Origin: Clostridia bacterium
GTDB lineage: Bacteria; Bacillota; Clostridia; RGIG7378
Length of the DNA: 64,000 nt
Reading direction: 5' to 3'
Assembly: GCA_017559445.1 (NCBI GenBank)
Contig: JAFYSJ010000019.1
Coordinates: 1 to 64,000 of the forward strand
Under the pieces are notes generated by a model. The model was given only the letters and a program-made list of their open reading frames with translations. It was not told the origin of the DNA and did no database searches. How positions within the stretch are numbered: the first letter of the stretch is position 1; each line of letters opens with the position of its first letter. Below are positions 22,991 to 30,812 of the stretch, piece by piece. The translations under genes and the position numbers were made by a program.

Positions 22991-24139
22991 ATGTCATTAG
23001 TTGCCATTGAAAGCTGCAGAAGTTACTCTTTTGAAGAGACTCAGCTTGTGATGAAAAAAGTAATAGAGGATATTGGTGGACTTGACTTTGTTGAGCCAGG
23101 CATGACAGTTGGCGTAAAGCTTAACTTAGTTGCAGCAGCAAAGCCAGATAAGGCCACCACAACACACCCACAGCTTGTGGCACACCTTGTGACCATGCTT
23201 AAAGAAAAGGGTGCTAGAGTTATTTTGGGCGACAGTCCAGGCGGTTTGTACAACGATGCAACCATGACACACATTTATAATCAGTGTGGAATTACTGCGC
23301 TTGAAGAATTAGGTGCAGAACTTAACAGAGACTACAGCGTTGAGGATGTGACTTTCCCTGAGGCAACGGTTCTTAAAAGTTTCCAGTACACAGCATGGCT
23401 TAGTAAATGCGATGTAGTAATCAACTTCTGCAAGCTTAAGTCCCATGGAATGATGGGTATGTCATGTGCGGCAAAGAATATGTTTGGTACTATTCCAGGC
23501 ATTACAAAGCCGCAGTACCATTACAGATTCCCAGATATTAACCAGTTCTCAGATATGCTTCTTGATTTGGATGCATACTCTAAGCCTATTATATCTATTG
23601 TAGATGCAGTTGTTGGCATGGAAGGAAATGGCCCAACAGCAGGTAAACCTAAGGCCATAGGGGCGATTTTGGCCTCTAAGGATATGCACGCCATGGATCT
23701 TGTGTGCGCAAATATAATTGGCTTGGATAGAGAAGGGGTTCCAACTCTTCAGGCAGCATATAGGAGGGGTTTGATCCCAGATTCTGTAGAAAGTATTGAG
23801 ACAACGAACCCTGTAGAAAACTTTGTTGTGCCTGATTTTGATACCCTCAAAACACATAGTAGCCTACTTTTCTCAGACACATTTGGTGGTGGATCCTTTG
23901 GCAAGGCCTTTGAGAAAATTGCAGGAAAGTTATTGAGAGCTCAGCCTAAGGTAAACAAGGTAGAGTGCGTTGGCTGTAAAAAGTGCAAGGAGATTTGTCC
24001 TGCCTCCGCTATTACAATGGTGGACAAGTTACCAGTAATTGATAGAGAAAAGTGTATTAAGTGTTTCTGTTGCCAGGAATTTTGCCCCAAGGGTGCCATG
24101 AAGGTTTCAAAATCTTGGCTTATGAAACTTATTAAATAA
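22991..24139 (+). CDS. DUF362 domain protein with two 4Fe-4S clusters
   Basis: The protein has 382 residues. The N-terminal 300 residues are DUF362 (GVKLNLV, LGDSPGG, KLKSHGMMGMS). The C-terminus holds two ferredoxin motifs, CVGCKKCKEICP and CIKCFCCQEFCP. Such proteins are widespread in anaerobes and probably take part in electron transfer, with unknown partners. It starts 5 bases after the sirtuin gene; PAP2 follows 9 bases later. Confidence 0.85.
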   Translation: MSLVAIESCRSYSFEETQLVMKKVIEDIGGLDFVEPGMTVGVKLNLVAAAKPDKATTTHPQLVAHLVTMLKEKGARVILGDSPGGLYNDATMTHIYNQCGITALEELGAELNRDYSVEDVTFPEATVLKSFQYTAWLSKCDVVINFCKLKSHGMMGMSCAAKNMFGTIPGITKPQYHYRFPDINQFSDMLLDLDAYSKPIISIVDAVVGMEGNGPTAGKPKAIGAILASKDMHAMDLVCANIIGLDREGVPTLQAAYRRGLIPDSVESIETTNPVENFVVPDFDTLKTHSSLLFSDTFGGGSFGKAFEKIAGKLLRAQPKVNKVECVGCKKCKEICPASAITMVDKLPVIDREKCIKCFCCQEFCPKGAMKVSKSWLMKLIK

Positions 24140-24148
24140 GGAGTACAT

Positions 24149-25078
24149 ATGGATTTATTGAAAATTATCGAAGGTATTAGAACTCCAGTAGGAGATGCCT
24201 TCTTCACATTTTTGGCAAATGCCATTAATGAGTATGTTCTGATAGTAATTGCACTTGTAATTTTGTGGTGCGTTAACAAGACCAAGGGTTACTATGTCAT
24301 GATGCTCACATTCTTGGGCATGCTCTGTAACCAGTTCATGAAGATTGCATTCCGTATTCCTAGACCATGGGTGTTGGATCCTGAGTTTAATCCAGTTGCA
24401 GCAGCAAAGCCAAGTGCCACAGGATATTCTTTCCCAAGTGGTCACACTCAGAGCATGTCATCCCTTTTGGGTGGCGTGACCATGGCCTTTAAGAAAAAGT
24501 GGCTTAGGGTATTCTGCATTGGATTCATTATTTTGACAGCATATTCCAGAATGTACCTTGGCGTACATACATTACTTGACGTTTCTGTAGCAATTGGAAT
24601 TTCTGCCCTTATGGTAGTTGCTCTCTGGCCAGCATTTAAGAGTGGCGAAGTTAACGAAAAGGGTATGTACTGGATTCTTGGTATTTCTGTTGCAGGCGCC
24701 ATTGCATTTGCAACATTTGTAACTGTATATCCATTCCCAGCTGATGTAGATGTAGAGAACCTTGCTGAGGCAACTAAAAACGCTTGGATGTTCTTGGGCA
24801 TGAGCTTTGCAGTGTTGCTCACATATTTTGTGGATACAAAGTACACAAAGTTCCCAATCCACGGCGTATGGTGGGCACAGCTTCTCAAGTGCGCAATTGG
24901 AACAGGTTTGGTTCTTGGCGTAAAGGGATTGCTTAAGGCTCCACTTAACTTGTTGTTTAACGGCCATCCTGCAGCAGATGCGGTGAGATACTTCTTTGTA
25001 ATCCTTATGGCTGGCGTAATTTGGCCATTGTCCTTTAAGTTCTGGGCTAAGGTAGGAAAGAAGAAAGTTAGTGTTTAG
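24149..25078 (+). CDS. PAP2-family membrane phosphatase
   Basis: The protein has 309 residues and several membrane helices, with the three PAP2 motifs: K..FRIPRP (about 65-74), PSGHTQ (about 98) and SRMYLGVHTLLD (about 133-144). The family dephosphorylates lipid phosphates such as undecaprenyl diphosphate or phosphatidate; which one is open. It extends about 130 residues beyond motif 3 with further helices. The last residues (VSV) and the stop codon are encoded by the first heptamers of a TAGTGTT repeat array, so the native stop was probably replaced. Confidence 0.88.
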   Translation: MDLLKIIEGIRTPVGDAFFTFLANAINEYVLIVIALVILWCVNKTKGYYVMMLTFLGMLCNQFMKIAFRIPRPWVLDPEFNPVAAAKPSATGYSFPSGHTQSMSSLLGGVTMAFKKKWLRVFCIGFIILTAYSRMYLGVHTLLDVSVAIGISALMVVALWPAFKSGEVNEKGMYWILGISVAGAIAFATFVTVYPFPADVDVENLAEATKNAWMFLGMSFAVLLTYFVDTKYTKFPIHGVWWAQLLKCAIGTGLVLGVKGLLKAPLNLLFNGHPAADAVRYFFVILMAGVIWPLSFKFWAKVGKKKVSV

Positions 25079-25175
25079 TGTTTGGTGTTTAGTGTTGAGT
25101 GAATGTCTCAGAGATGCTATGCATCTAGTGTTTGGTGTTTAGTGAATGAAATTTGTTCCACCAAATACTAAACAC
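25069..25175 (+). repeat. TAGTGTT heptamer element at the 3' end of the PAP2 gene
   Basis: Heptamers TAGTGTT, TGGTGTT and GAGTG at 25069-25100 supply the PAP2 stop. A palindromic core (GAGATGCTATGCATCT) follows, then another heptamer pair at 25126-25143, and then the complementary arm CCACCAAATACTAAACAC at 25158-25175. Confidence 0.75.
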
Positions 25176-25207
25176 GATTTAGCGAATATTGTCAAAATTT
25201 GTCCAAC

Positions 25208-25250
25208 AAAAAAGCACTTAACCAATGGATTTTCCATCAATTAAGTGCTT
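25208..25250. terminator. Bidirectional terminator between PAP2 and mgtE, copy 2 of a 42-base duplicate
   Basis: The same hairpin as at 13706-13748, with identical stem and loop. It is followed by TTTGTTTTAT on the plus strand and TTTTTTG on the minus strand. It can stop both convergent transcripts. Confidence 0.85.
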
Positions 25251-25320
25251 TGTTTTATATTATTTAGCGTAGCGTCTACTAGCGCAAAATCACTAAAATC
25301 GACCTCAGGAACATTTTTCC

Positions 25321-25376
25321 TGCGTTAAACACCCAACACTAACCACTAAACACTACATTTTGACAGTGTCAAAATG
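25321..25376 (-). repeat. Heptamer repeat and 21-bp palindrome at the 3' end of mgtE
   Basis: On the minus strand, right after the mgtE stop, are TAGTGTTTAGTGG and TTAGTGTTGGGTG, the same repeat as behind PAP2 but in mgtE orientation. The stop codon lies inside the palindrome CATTTTGACA-G-TGTCAAAATG (25356-25376). Confidence 0.75.
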
Positions 25377-26745
25377 TCAAAAGTGCGTTTGCAAGTCCAA
25401 AGTAAATCATCAAAGCCAATCCATCAACAATAGTTGTAATCATAGGACCAGCCATGAGAGCAGGGTCGAGCTTGAACTTCTTAGCAAGCATTGGGAGAGT
25501 ACATCCAATAAGCTTTGCAACAATAACAGCAAAGAACATAGCCAAGCAAACAACAACGTAAATCATGTACTGCTGAGGCTCTGCGTAGGAACCAGAGATT
25601 CTGCCAATGATCCACATTCTAGCAAAGTTTGCAAGAGCCAATGCAGAACCACACATAAGGGCAACGCGAAGCTCTTTCCACAGAACCTTAAGGTAATCCT
25701 TAATAGTGATTTCACCAAGTGCAAGACCACGAATAATAAGAGTGCTTACCTGGTTACCAGAGTTTCCACCTGTATCCATGAGCATGGGAATGGCTGCTGT
25801 AAGACCAGAGATCAAAGCCAATTTGTTTTCGAAGCCTTCAATAATAAGGCCAGTAAAAGTGGCAGAGACCATGAGGATCATGAGCCATACGATACGATTC
25901 TTAGCCAGAGTAACAACTGGGGTCTTAAGATATGCATCCTCGTTGGGAACCAACAAAGCCATCTTTTCGAAGTCCTCTGTGTTTTCTTCTTCGATGATGT
26001 CAACGATATCGTCGATAGTTACGATACCAACAAGTCTGTTTTCGCTATCTACAACAGGGATAGACAAAAGGTCGTACTTACGAGCAATGTCGGCTACGTA
26101 CTCCTGGTCGTCGCTTGTTTTAACGCAAACAATGGCATCACCGTCTTCCATGATGTCAGAAATAAGCTGGTCAGGGGAGGCAAACACGATGGATCTAAGA
26201 CCTACTGTACCAACAAGTCTTCTGCGGCTGTCCAAGCAGTAACAAGTATAAACAGTTTCCTTATCTACACCAGTTTTGCGGATATGAGCCAATGCCTCCT
26301 CGGCAGTGAAGCTTGCCTTAATCTCTACAAGCTCACATGTCATGATGCTACCGGCGGAGTTCTCTTCGTACTTCAAGAATTTGTTAATTGTTTGACGAGT
26401 CTCAGCGTCAGTTACGGCCAAAACTCTGTGTACGATGTTGGCAGGAACCTCTTCCAAGAAGTCAACAGTATCGTCGATGTACAGGTCATCCACCAGAGCA
26501 GTAAGCTCCTTGTCTGTAATGGACTGCACGATGTGCTGCTGCTGTTCTGGTTCAAGGTATGAGAAAACCTCTGCGGCCAAATCCTTGGGCAGAATACGGA
26601 AAACTAGCAATGTCTGGTCCTTGTTAAGTTTGGCAATGAAGTCTGCAATATCTACCTCGTTGAACTCGGACAATTCGGAGCGCAAAGAGTTGAAGCTATT
26701 GCTATTTAGAAGTTCAAGAAGTTTTTCAAAAATTTCTGGAGTCAT
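25369..26745 (-). CDS. mgtE: MgtE-type magnesium transporter
   Basis: The protein has 458 residues. It has the MgtE N-domain (helical, acidic), two CBS domains (about 130-255, with DSRRRLVGTVGL and DSENRLVGIVTIDD), a linking helix and five transmembrane helices. The pore region contains MDTGGNSGNQ and the C-terminal segment MITTIVDGLALMIYF. MgtE is a Mg2+-gated channel; its cytoplasmic domains close it at high Mg2+. The start 26745 was chosen by the SD GGAAAGGA; upstream ATGs lack an SD. A 28-codon leader ORF with its own strong SD and a hairpin lie between it and the probable promoter. Confidence 0.95.
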   Translation of the reverse strand: MTPEIFEKLLELLNSNSFNSLRSELSEFNEVDIADFIAKLNKDQTLLVFRILPKDLAAEVFSYLEPEQQQHIVQSITDKELTALVDDLYIDDTVDFLEEVPANIVHRVLAVTDAETRQTINKFLKYEENSAGSIMTCELVEIKASFTAEEALAHIRKTGVDKETVYTCYCLDSRRRLVGTVGLRSIVFASPDQLISDIMEDGDAIVCVKTSDDQEYVADIARKYDLLSIPVVDSENRLVGIVTIDDIVDIIEEENTEDFEKMALLVPNEDAYLKTPVVTLAKNRIVWLMILMVSATFTGLIIEGFENKLALISGLTAAIPMLMDTGGNSGNQVSTLIIRGLALGEITIKDYLKVLWKELRVALMCGSALALANFARMWIIGRISGSYAEPQQYMIYVVVCLAMFFAVIVAKLIGCTLPMLAKKFKLDPALMAGPMITTIVDGLALMIYFGLANALLTF

Positions 26746-26770
26746 AAAAATCCTTTCCATCAAATGCATG

Positions 26771-26818
26771 AAAAGGGACAAAACATCTTAGAAAATAGGA
26801 AAGAGATGTCCCTTTAAT
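26771..26818 (-). promoter_or_regulatory. Attenuator-like hairpin upstream of mgtE
   Basis: AAAGGGAC / GTCCCTTT with an inner ATCT/AGAT stem, followed by only four T. The 5' arm is formed by the last codons of the leader ORF, and the ORF's stop codon lies in the loop side. It does not resemble the M-box riboswitch. Confidence 0.5.
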
Positions 26819-26874
26819 TTGTATGTATTGATTATGTAGTAGTCAGATAATCGACTATAATCGCCAACGTCCAA
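26788..26874 (-). CDS. Candidate 28-residue leader peptide of mgtE
   Basis: TTG start, preceded by AGGAGG with a 7-base spacer. The frame encodes a peptide beginning MDVGDYSRLSDYY and ending GHLFPIF. The upstream base composition shows no other gene for this strong SD. The final codons overlap the 5' arm of a hairpin just before mgtE, the layout of translation-dependent attenuation. Leader peptides control Mg2+ transporter genes in enteric bacteria (MgtL). Similarity here is only in principle, and no sequence homology is claimed. Confidence 0.55.
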   Translation of the reverse strand: MDVGDYSRLSDYYIINTYKLKGHLFPIF

Positions 26875-26957
26875 AGTGACACCTCCTAAATGTATTTTGT
26901 TTAATGTAACATATATGCCTTAGTAAGAAAAGTATATTTGCGTTATAGAATAAAATT

Positions 26958-27695
26958 CTATAAATTTTGTTTCAAAAGCGCCTCGCCAGAGCTAATGTGT
27001 AGCACTTGTCCAGCAGTATTTTCAACGATTAGATGGGCATTTTCGTCGATCCCCAAAACCTTGGCAGAGAAGTGGTCATCTCCGTCTGCGATTTTGTAAA
27101 TCTCAACTGTTTTGCCAGTTAAAATGGATCTTTCGTTATATGTTTCGAGCCAATTTGAATCTGAATTTTGGATTATTTCCAATACTTTATGAAAAATATC
27201 TTCGGCCAAAACTTTTCGCTGATCCCAAGAAAGGCTTTCACTGTAAATAGAACCTGCTTTATGGGCAATTTCCTCTGGCCAAGTAGAAGTGTTCAGGTTA
27301 ACTCCAATTCCAACCACTACAGAATGCTCTGTGCCTACGAAAACACCTTCGCATAGGATGCCGGACACCTTAAGGCCATCCAAGTAAACGTCATTTACCC
27401 ATTTAATGCCAGTTGTAAGTCCGAATTTACTATCCAAAACATTGGAAACAGCAACAGCAACCTGGGCGGTCAGCAAATTGATGTCGTATTTCACATCTTC
27501 TTGACGGAGCAAAAAGGACATATAAAGCCCTGTGCATGTGGGGGAATAAAAGCTCCTGCCCATGCGCCCGCGCCCCTTGGTCTGGCTGTCGGCAACATAC
27601 ATTGTGCCAGAAGGGCAACCAGAAATAGCGGCCTCCTTGAGAAGGTCGTTGGTAGATGTAACCGTATCAAAATGGTGTAAATCTAGTTTAATCAT
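26958..27695 (-). CDS. birA: Biotin--protein ligase without DNA-binding domain
   Basis: The protein has 245 residues: the catalytic BirA core with GRGRMGRSFYSP as the biotinyl-AMP loop (about 43-54), KWVNDVYLDGLKVSGIL, and a C-terminal SH3-like domain. It activates biotin with ATP and attaches it to a Lys of carboxylase carrier proteins. The N-terminal winged helix of repressor-type BirA is absent, so it should not regulate transcription. The start is uncertain: a GTG at 27710 is also in frame and no clear SD is seen. Confidence 0.92.
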   Translation of the reverse strand: MIKLDLHHFDTVTSTNDLLKEAAISGCPSGTMYVADSQTKGRGRMGRSFYSPTCTGLYMSFLLRQEDVKYDINLLTAQVAVAVSNVLDSKFGLTTGIKWVNDVYLDGLKVSGILCEGVFVGTEHSVVVGIGVNLNTSTWPEEIAHKAGSIYSESLSWDQRKVLAEDIFHKVLEIIQNSDSNWLETYNERSILTGKTVEIYKIADGDDHFSAKVLGIDENAHLIVENTAGQVLHISSGEALLKQNL

Positions 27696-27784
27696 AAGGG
27701 TATTATACACAAAACTAAGGCATATGCGAAAGGGTAAAAGTTGTGGTAAACTTGATTACATAATATGTGAAGAGGGGTGAAAAC

Positions 27785-28582
27785 ATGGCAAATATTCTAA
27801 TAACTGGTGCTGCTGGTGGCTTGGGTTTAGCTGCATGCAAGGAGTTTTTGAACCAAGGACACAAGGTTTTTGCTTTGGATATTAAAGAGCCAGAGTTTTC
27901 ACATCAAAATTTGCAATATTTTCCAGTGGATGTAAGGTTCCCTGAGGATGTGGAGAGAGTTAAGTCAGAGGTTTCTAAGGTTACTTCTCACGTTGATGTA
28001 CTCCTTAACATGGCTGGTATTTATATTATGGACGCATACTCTGAACTCTCCGAGGAGGACATGAATAGCATGTTGTCCGTTAACCTGCTTGGAGCGTGGC
28101 GAATTAACAAGGCATTTTTACCATTGTTGGACCAAAGTAGCCGCATTATTGTTGTCACATCTGAGTTGGACGGCCAGAGCGCATTGCCTTTCAATGGTTT
28201 GTATACCATGACTAAGACAGCTCTTGGATCTTACACAGATTCGCTGAGAGCAGAGTTGGCACTTTTGGGTATTAAGGTAATCAAGGTTAAGCCTGGAGCC
28301 TTTGCAACATCCATGGTATCTGCTTCTTTTAAATCCATGGAGCGCGTTCGTCAAAAGACAGTTTTGTTTAAGAAATTCGCCCATAGATTTCAGTCAACCA
28401 TGGAGAAAATGGGAGGAAAGCCAGGCAAACCAGAGGTTTTGGCACGCAAACTTCTTAAAATATCCATGGCAAAAAGGCCTAAAGCCTGTTATTCTATTAG
28501 AGTTGGTGTGTTGCTTAAGATATACGACATTTTGCCAAAGTCTGTGGCAGTTTGGTTTTTGAAAATAATCTTGCAACGCTAA
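27785..28582 (+). CDS. Short-chain dehydrogenase/reductase (SDR)
   Basis: The protein has 265 residues. It has TGAAGGLG (TGxxxGxG, residues 7-14) for the dinucleotide, NMAGIY, a Ser around 130 and the catalytic YTMTK (Tyr-xxx-Lys). The C-terminal 60 residues are basic and hydrophobic, as in membrane-associated SDRs. The substrate is unknown. AGAGGGG lies before the ATG. It is divergent from birA, with a 90-base shared region. Confidence 0.85.
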   Translation: MANILITGAAGGLGLAACKEFLNQGHKVFALDIKEPEFSHQNLQYFPVDVRFPEDVERVKSEVSKVTSHVDVLLNMAGIYIMDAYSELSEEDMNSMLSVNLLGAWRINKAFLPLLDQSSRIIVVTSELDGQSALPFNGLYTMTKTALGSYTDSLRAELALLGIKVIKVKPGAFATSMVSASFKSMERVRQKTVLFKKFAHRFQSTMEKMGGKPGKPEVLARKLLKISMAKRPKACYSIRVGVLLKIYDILPKSVAVWFLKIILQR

Positions 28583-28612
28583 TTTTAATTAAGTAAGAAA
28601 GGAGGTTTGAGA

Positions 28613-29413
28613 TTGGGTTTATTCAAAAAGAAGAGACCTAAGGCTGCAGTTTTTGTTGATTACGAGCATTGGTATATTTCCATGCGCACAAAGTATGACC
28701 AGCAACCTAACATCAAGAGTTGGGTAGACGACTTGCACAAGAGAGTAGACATAGAGGAAATAGTATTCTTTGGCGATTTTACTAAGTACAACATGGAGTC
28801 AGAGATACAGAGAATAAGGTTGTTTACAAGTAAGATTGTTGAGACTAAGAACGCATCTGGCCATTACAAAAAAGATTTTACAGATTTCATAATGCTGGAT
28901 TACATTTACCAGAAGGCATTTACATCATCTTCATTTGACACAGTTATTCTTTTCACTGGAGATGGACACTTTACTTCCGTTTGTGCCTTCATGAGAAATT
29001 GCTGCAAAAAGCAGGTTGGCATTTACGCTGTTAGAGATTGTTTTAGCAAACAGCTTAGGGATGTAGCAGATTGGTATATGGAAATTCCCTCGGAGGAAGA
29101 TTTAATCAGGCCATATTACCACATGATTTTGGAAGCCATTATGTCATTTGAGACTAGCGAGGGCAAAAAGCTTTATCCCACATACATGAGAGTAGTCAAC
29201 CAGGTTATTGAGCAATACGGTGTGACAGAAGAAACTGTGCGCGACGCCATGGACAAGCTTATGGCACAGGGATACATTCGCAAAGAAGAGAAGTCTGTTG
29301 GCTTCCGCAAGCACATTACAGCATTGATCACAGATTGGAAGGCACTTGTTGAGGCGGATATTTGGGATGCCGCTAGCCGCGCCACATTTAAGCAAAAGAA
29401 TACTAAAAAGTAG
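28613..29413 (+). CDS. NYN-domain (PIN-like) putative ribonuclease with a C-terminal winged helix
   Basis: The protein has 266 residues. It has the NYN core with AVFVDYEHWY, FFGDFTKYN, KDFTDFIMLDYIY and FTGDGHFTSV. The acidic residues at these places form the metal site of PIN-like nucleases (LabA/DUF88 group). Residues 190-235 look like a winged-helix or similar nucleic-acid-binding domain. The start is a TTG at 28613, 7 bases after GGAGG. The nearer TTG at 28607 is too close to the SD. The target RNA is unknown. Confidence 0.75.
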   Translation: MGLFKKKRPKAAVFVDYEHWYISMRTKYDQQPNIKSWVDDLHKRVDIEEIVFFGDFTKYNMESEIQRIRLFTSKIVETKNASGHYKKDFTDFIMLDYIYQKAFTSSSFDTVILFTGDGHFTSVCAFMRNCCKKQVGIYAVRDCFSKQLRDVADWYMEIPSEEDLIRPYYHMILEAIMSFETSEGKKLYPTYMRVVNQVIEQYGVTEETVRDAMDKLMAQGYIRKEEKSVGFRKHITALITDWKALVEADIWDAASRATFKQKNTKK

Positions 29414-29420
29414 CTTTAGG

Positions 29421-29447
29421 AGACTCGTGGAAACGCGAGTCTTTTTT
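29421..29447 (+). terminator. Terminator of the NYN gene
   Basis: AGACTCG / CGAGTCT stem with an 8-base loop, followed by six T. The -35 box of the next promoter starts 3 bases later. Confidence 0.9.
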
Positions 29448-29449
29448 AA

Positions 29450-29483
29450 TTGACAATTGAGTGTACTATCTGCTATAGTACAC
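29450..29483 (+). promoter_or_regulatory. Promoter and palindromic operator of the GntR-ABC operon
   Basis: TTGACA, an 18-base spacer and TATAGT. The palindrome GTGTACTAT-CTGCT-ATAGTACAC (29461-29483) covers the -10 box. This is the usual place for autoregulation by a YtrA-type GntR repressor, encoded 29 bases downstream. Confidence 0.8.
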
Positions 29484-29511
29484 CTATAGAATAACACAGG
29501 AGGTGGATGAT

Positions 29512-29910
29512 TTGTTTAATTTAGATAAGTTGTCTAGACAACCTATTTATGAGCAGATGATCGATCAAGTGGAGAAGATGATTCTCCAGGACGTCCTTAA
29601 GCCCGGCGACCCATTGCCGTCTGTTAGACAGTTGTCCATGGAGTTGTCGGTTAACCCTAACACTTTGCAAAAGGCCTACGCTGAGCTGGATCGAAGAGGT
29701 ATCTGTTTTAGCTCACCAGGTAATGGCAGATTTGTTAGCGAGGATGCAGTGAAGGCCATAAAGCACAGTCGCAAGCAGGATTTGCATGAGTTAGAAGTAT
29801 TGCTTGGCCAGTTGGCATTGGCAGGCATTGATAAGGAAACTTTAATGGATGTGGTTGCTAGAGCATATAACAACCAAAAGGTAGGAAAGGAAGGTGCATC
29901 AAATGATTAA
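29512..29910 (+). CDS. GntR-family (YtrA subfamily) transcriptional regulator
   Basis: The protein has 132 residues: a winged-helix GntR domain (about 10-75, with PIYEQMIDQV, GDPLPSVRQLS and VNPNTLQKAYAELDRRG) and a short C-terminal helical dimerisation part typical of YtrA. Regulators of this type repress a co-transcribed ABC transporter. The start is the TTG at 29512, 8 bases after AGGAGG. A GTG at 29503 overlaps the SD and is rejected. The operator is most likely the palindrome at 29461-29483. Confidence 0.92.
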   Translation: MFNLDKLSRQPIYEQMIDQVEKMILQDVLKPGDPLPSVRQLSMELSVNPNTLQKAYAELDRRGICFSSPGNGRFVSEDAVKAIKHSRKQDLHELEVLLGQLALAGIDKETLMDVVARAYNNQKVGKEGASND

Positions 29911-30802
29911 ATGTACAGATGTGATCAAGACATTTGATGGTTTCAACGCTCTTTACCACCTTAACTGCACTATTCCAGATGGTTCAGTATACGGCATGGT
30001 AGGTTCTAACGGAGCAGGTAAATCAACACTTCTTAGACTTTTGACAGGTATTTATAAGGCGGATACAGGCTCCATTGAGTACGATGGACAGCCTATTTAT
30101 GAGAACACAGTTCTTAAGGACAACATTGTATTTATTCCAGATGAATTATTCTTTTTGCCACAGTCAAACATGGAGCGTATGGCTAAGCTTTATGAGTCAA
30201 ATTACTCTCGTTTTGACATGAAGAAGTTCATGGATTATGCAAAGGCATTTGGTCTTAATATTAAGGCAAATATTAATACTTTCTCCAAGGGTATGAAGCG
30301 ACAAGCTGCAACTATTTTGGCACTTGCTTGCAATACTAAGTATGTTTTCTTGGACGAGACTTTTGATGGCTTAGATCCAGTTATCCGCAACTTGGTCAAA
30401 AAGCTTATTTATGCAGAGGTTGAGGAGAGAGGCGCTACAGTTATTATCACAAGCCACTCCTTGAGAGAACTTGAGGATACATGTGACCAGCTTGCTCTTT
30501 TGCACAAGGGTGGAATTGTGTTCGAAAGCGATATTCAGAACCTTAAGACATCTCTCTTTAAGGTACAGGTTGCATTTAAGGAGCAGTACGATAAGTCCAA
30601 GTTCGAAAATGTTAACATGCTCAATTACTCCCAGAGAGGTAGCGTTGCAAATATTATCGTAAAGGGCGATAGAGAGGAGACAACGGCGCTCTTTGAGGCC
30701 ATGAGTCCTGTGCTTTATGAGATTTTGCCACTTTCTTTGGAGGAAGTTTTCGTTTACGAAATGGAAGCTTTGGGCTATTCCTTCGATGAAGTTTTAGCAT
30801 AA
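29903..30802 (+). CDS. ABC transporter ATP-binding protein
   Basis: The protein has 299 residues. It has Walker A GSNGAGKST, signature FSKGMKRQA, Walker B YVFLDETFDGLD and an H-loop in TSHS. It overlaps the end of the GntR gene by 8 bases and GGAAGG lies before ATG 29903. It pairs with the ABC-2 type permease downstream. YtrA-controlled systems of this layout often respond to cell-wall antibiotics or export peptides; the substrate here is unknown. Confidence 0.93.
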   Translation: MIKCTDVIKTFDGFNALYHLNCTIPDGSVYGMVGSNGAGKSTLLRLLTGIYKADTGSIEYDGQPIYENTVLKDNIVFIPDELFFLPQSNMERMAKLYESNYSRFDMKKFMDYAKAFGLNIKANINTFSKGMKRQAATILALACNTKYVFLDETFDGLDPVIRNLVKKLIYAEVEERGATVIITSHSLRELEDTCDQLALLHKGGIVFESDIQNLKTSLFKVQVAFKEQYDKSKFENVNMLNYSQRGSVANIIVKGDREETTALFEAMSPVLYEILPLSLEEVFVYEMEALGYSFDEVLA

Positions 30803-30812
30803 GGGGGCTACT

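Noticed and set aside
25360-26562. 400-codon plus-strand frame opposite mgtE
   Set aside because: It is rich in Ser/Asn/His/Cys, typical of antisense frames; mgtE is unambiguous on the other strand.
26771-26960. M-box (ykoK) magnesium riboswitch before mgtE
   Set aside because: None of the conserved M-box segments is recognised; a leader ORF with hairpin is seen instead.
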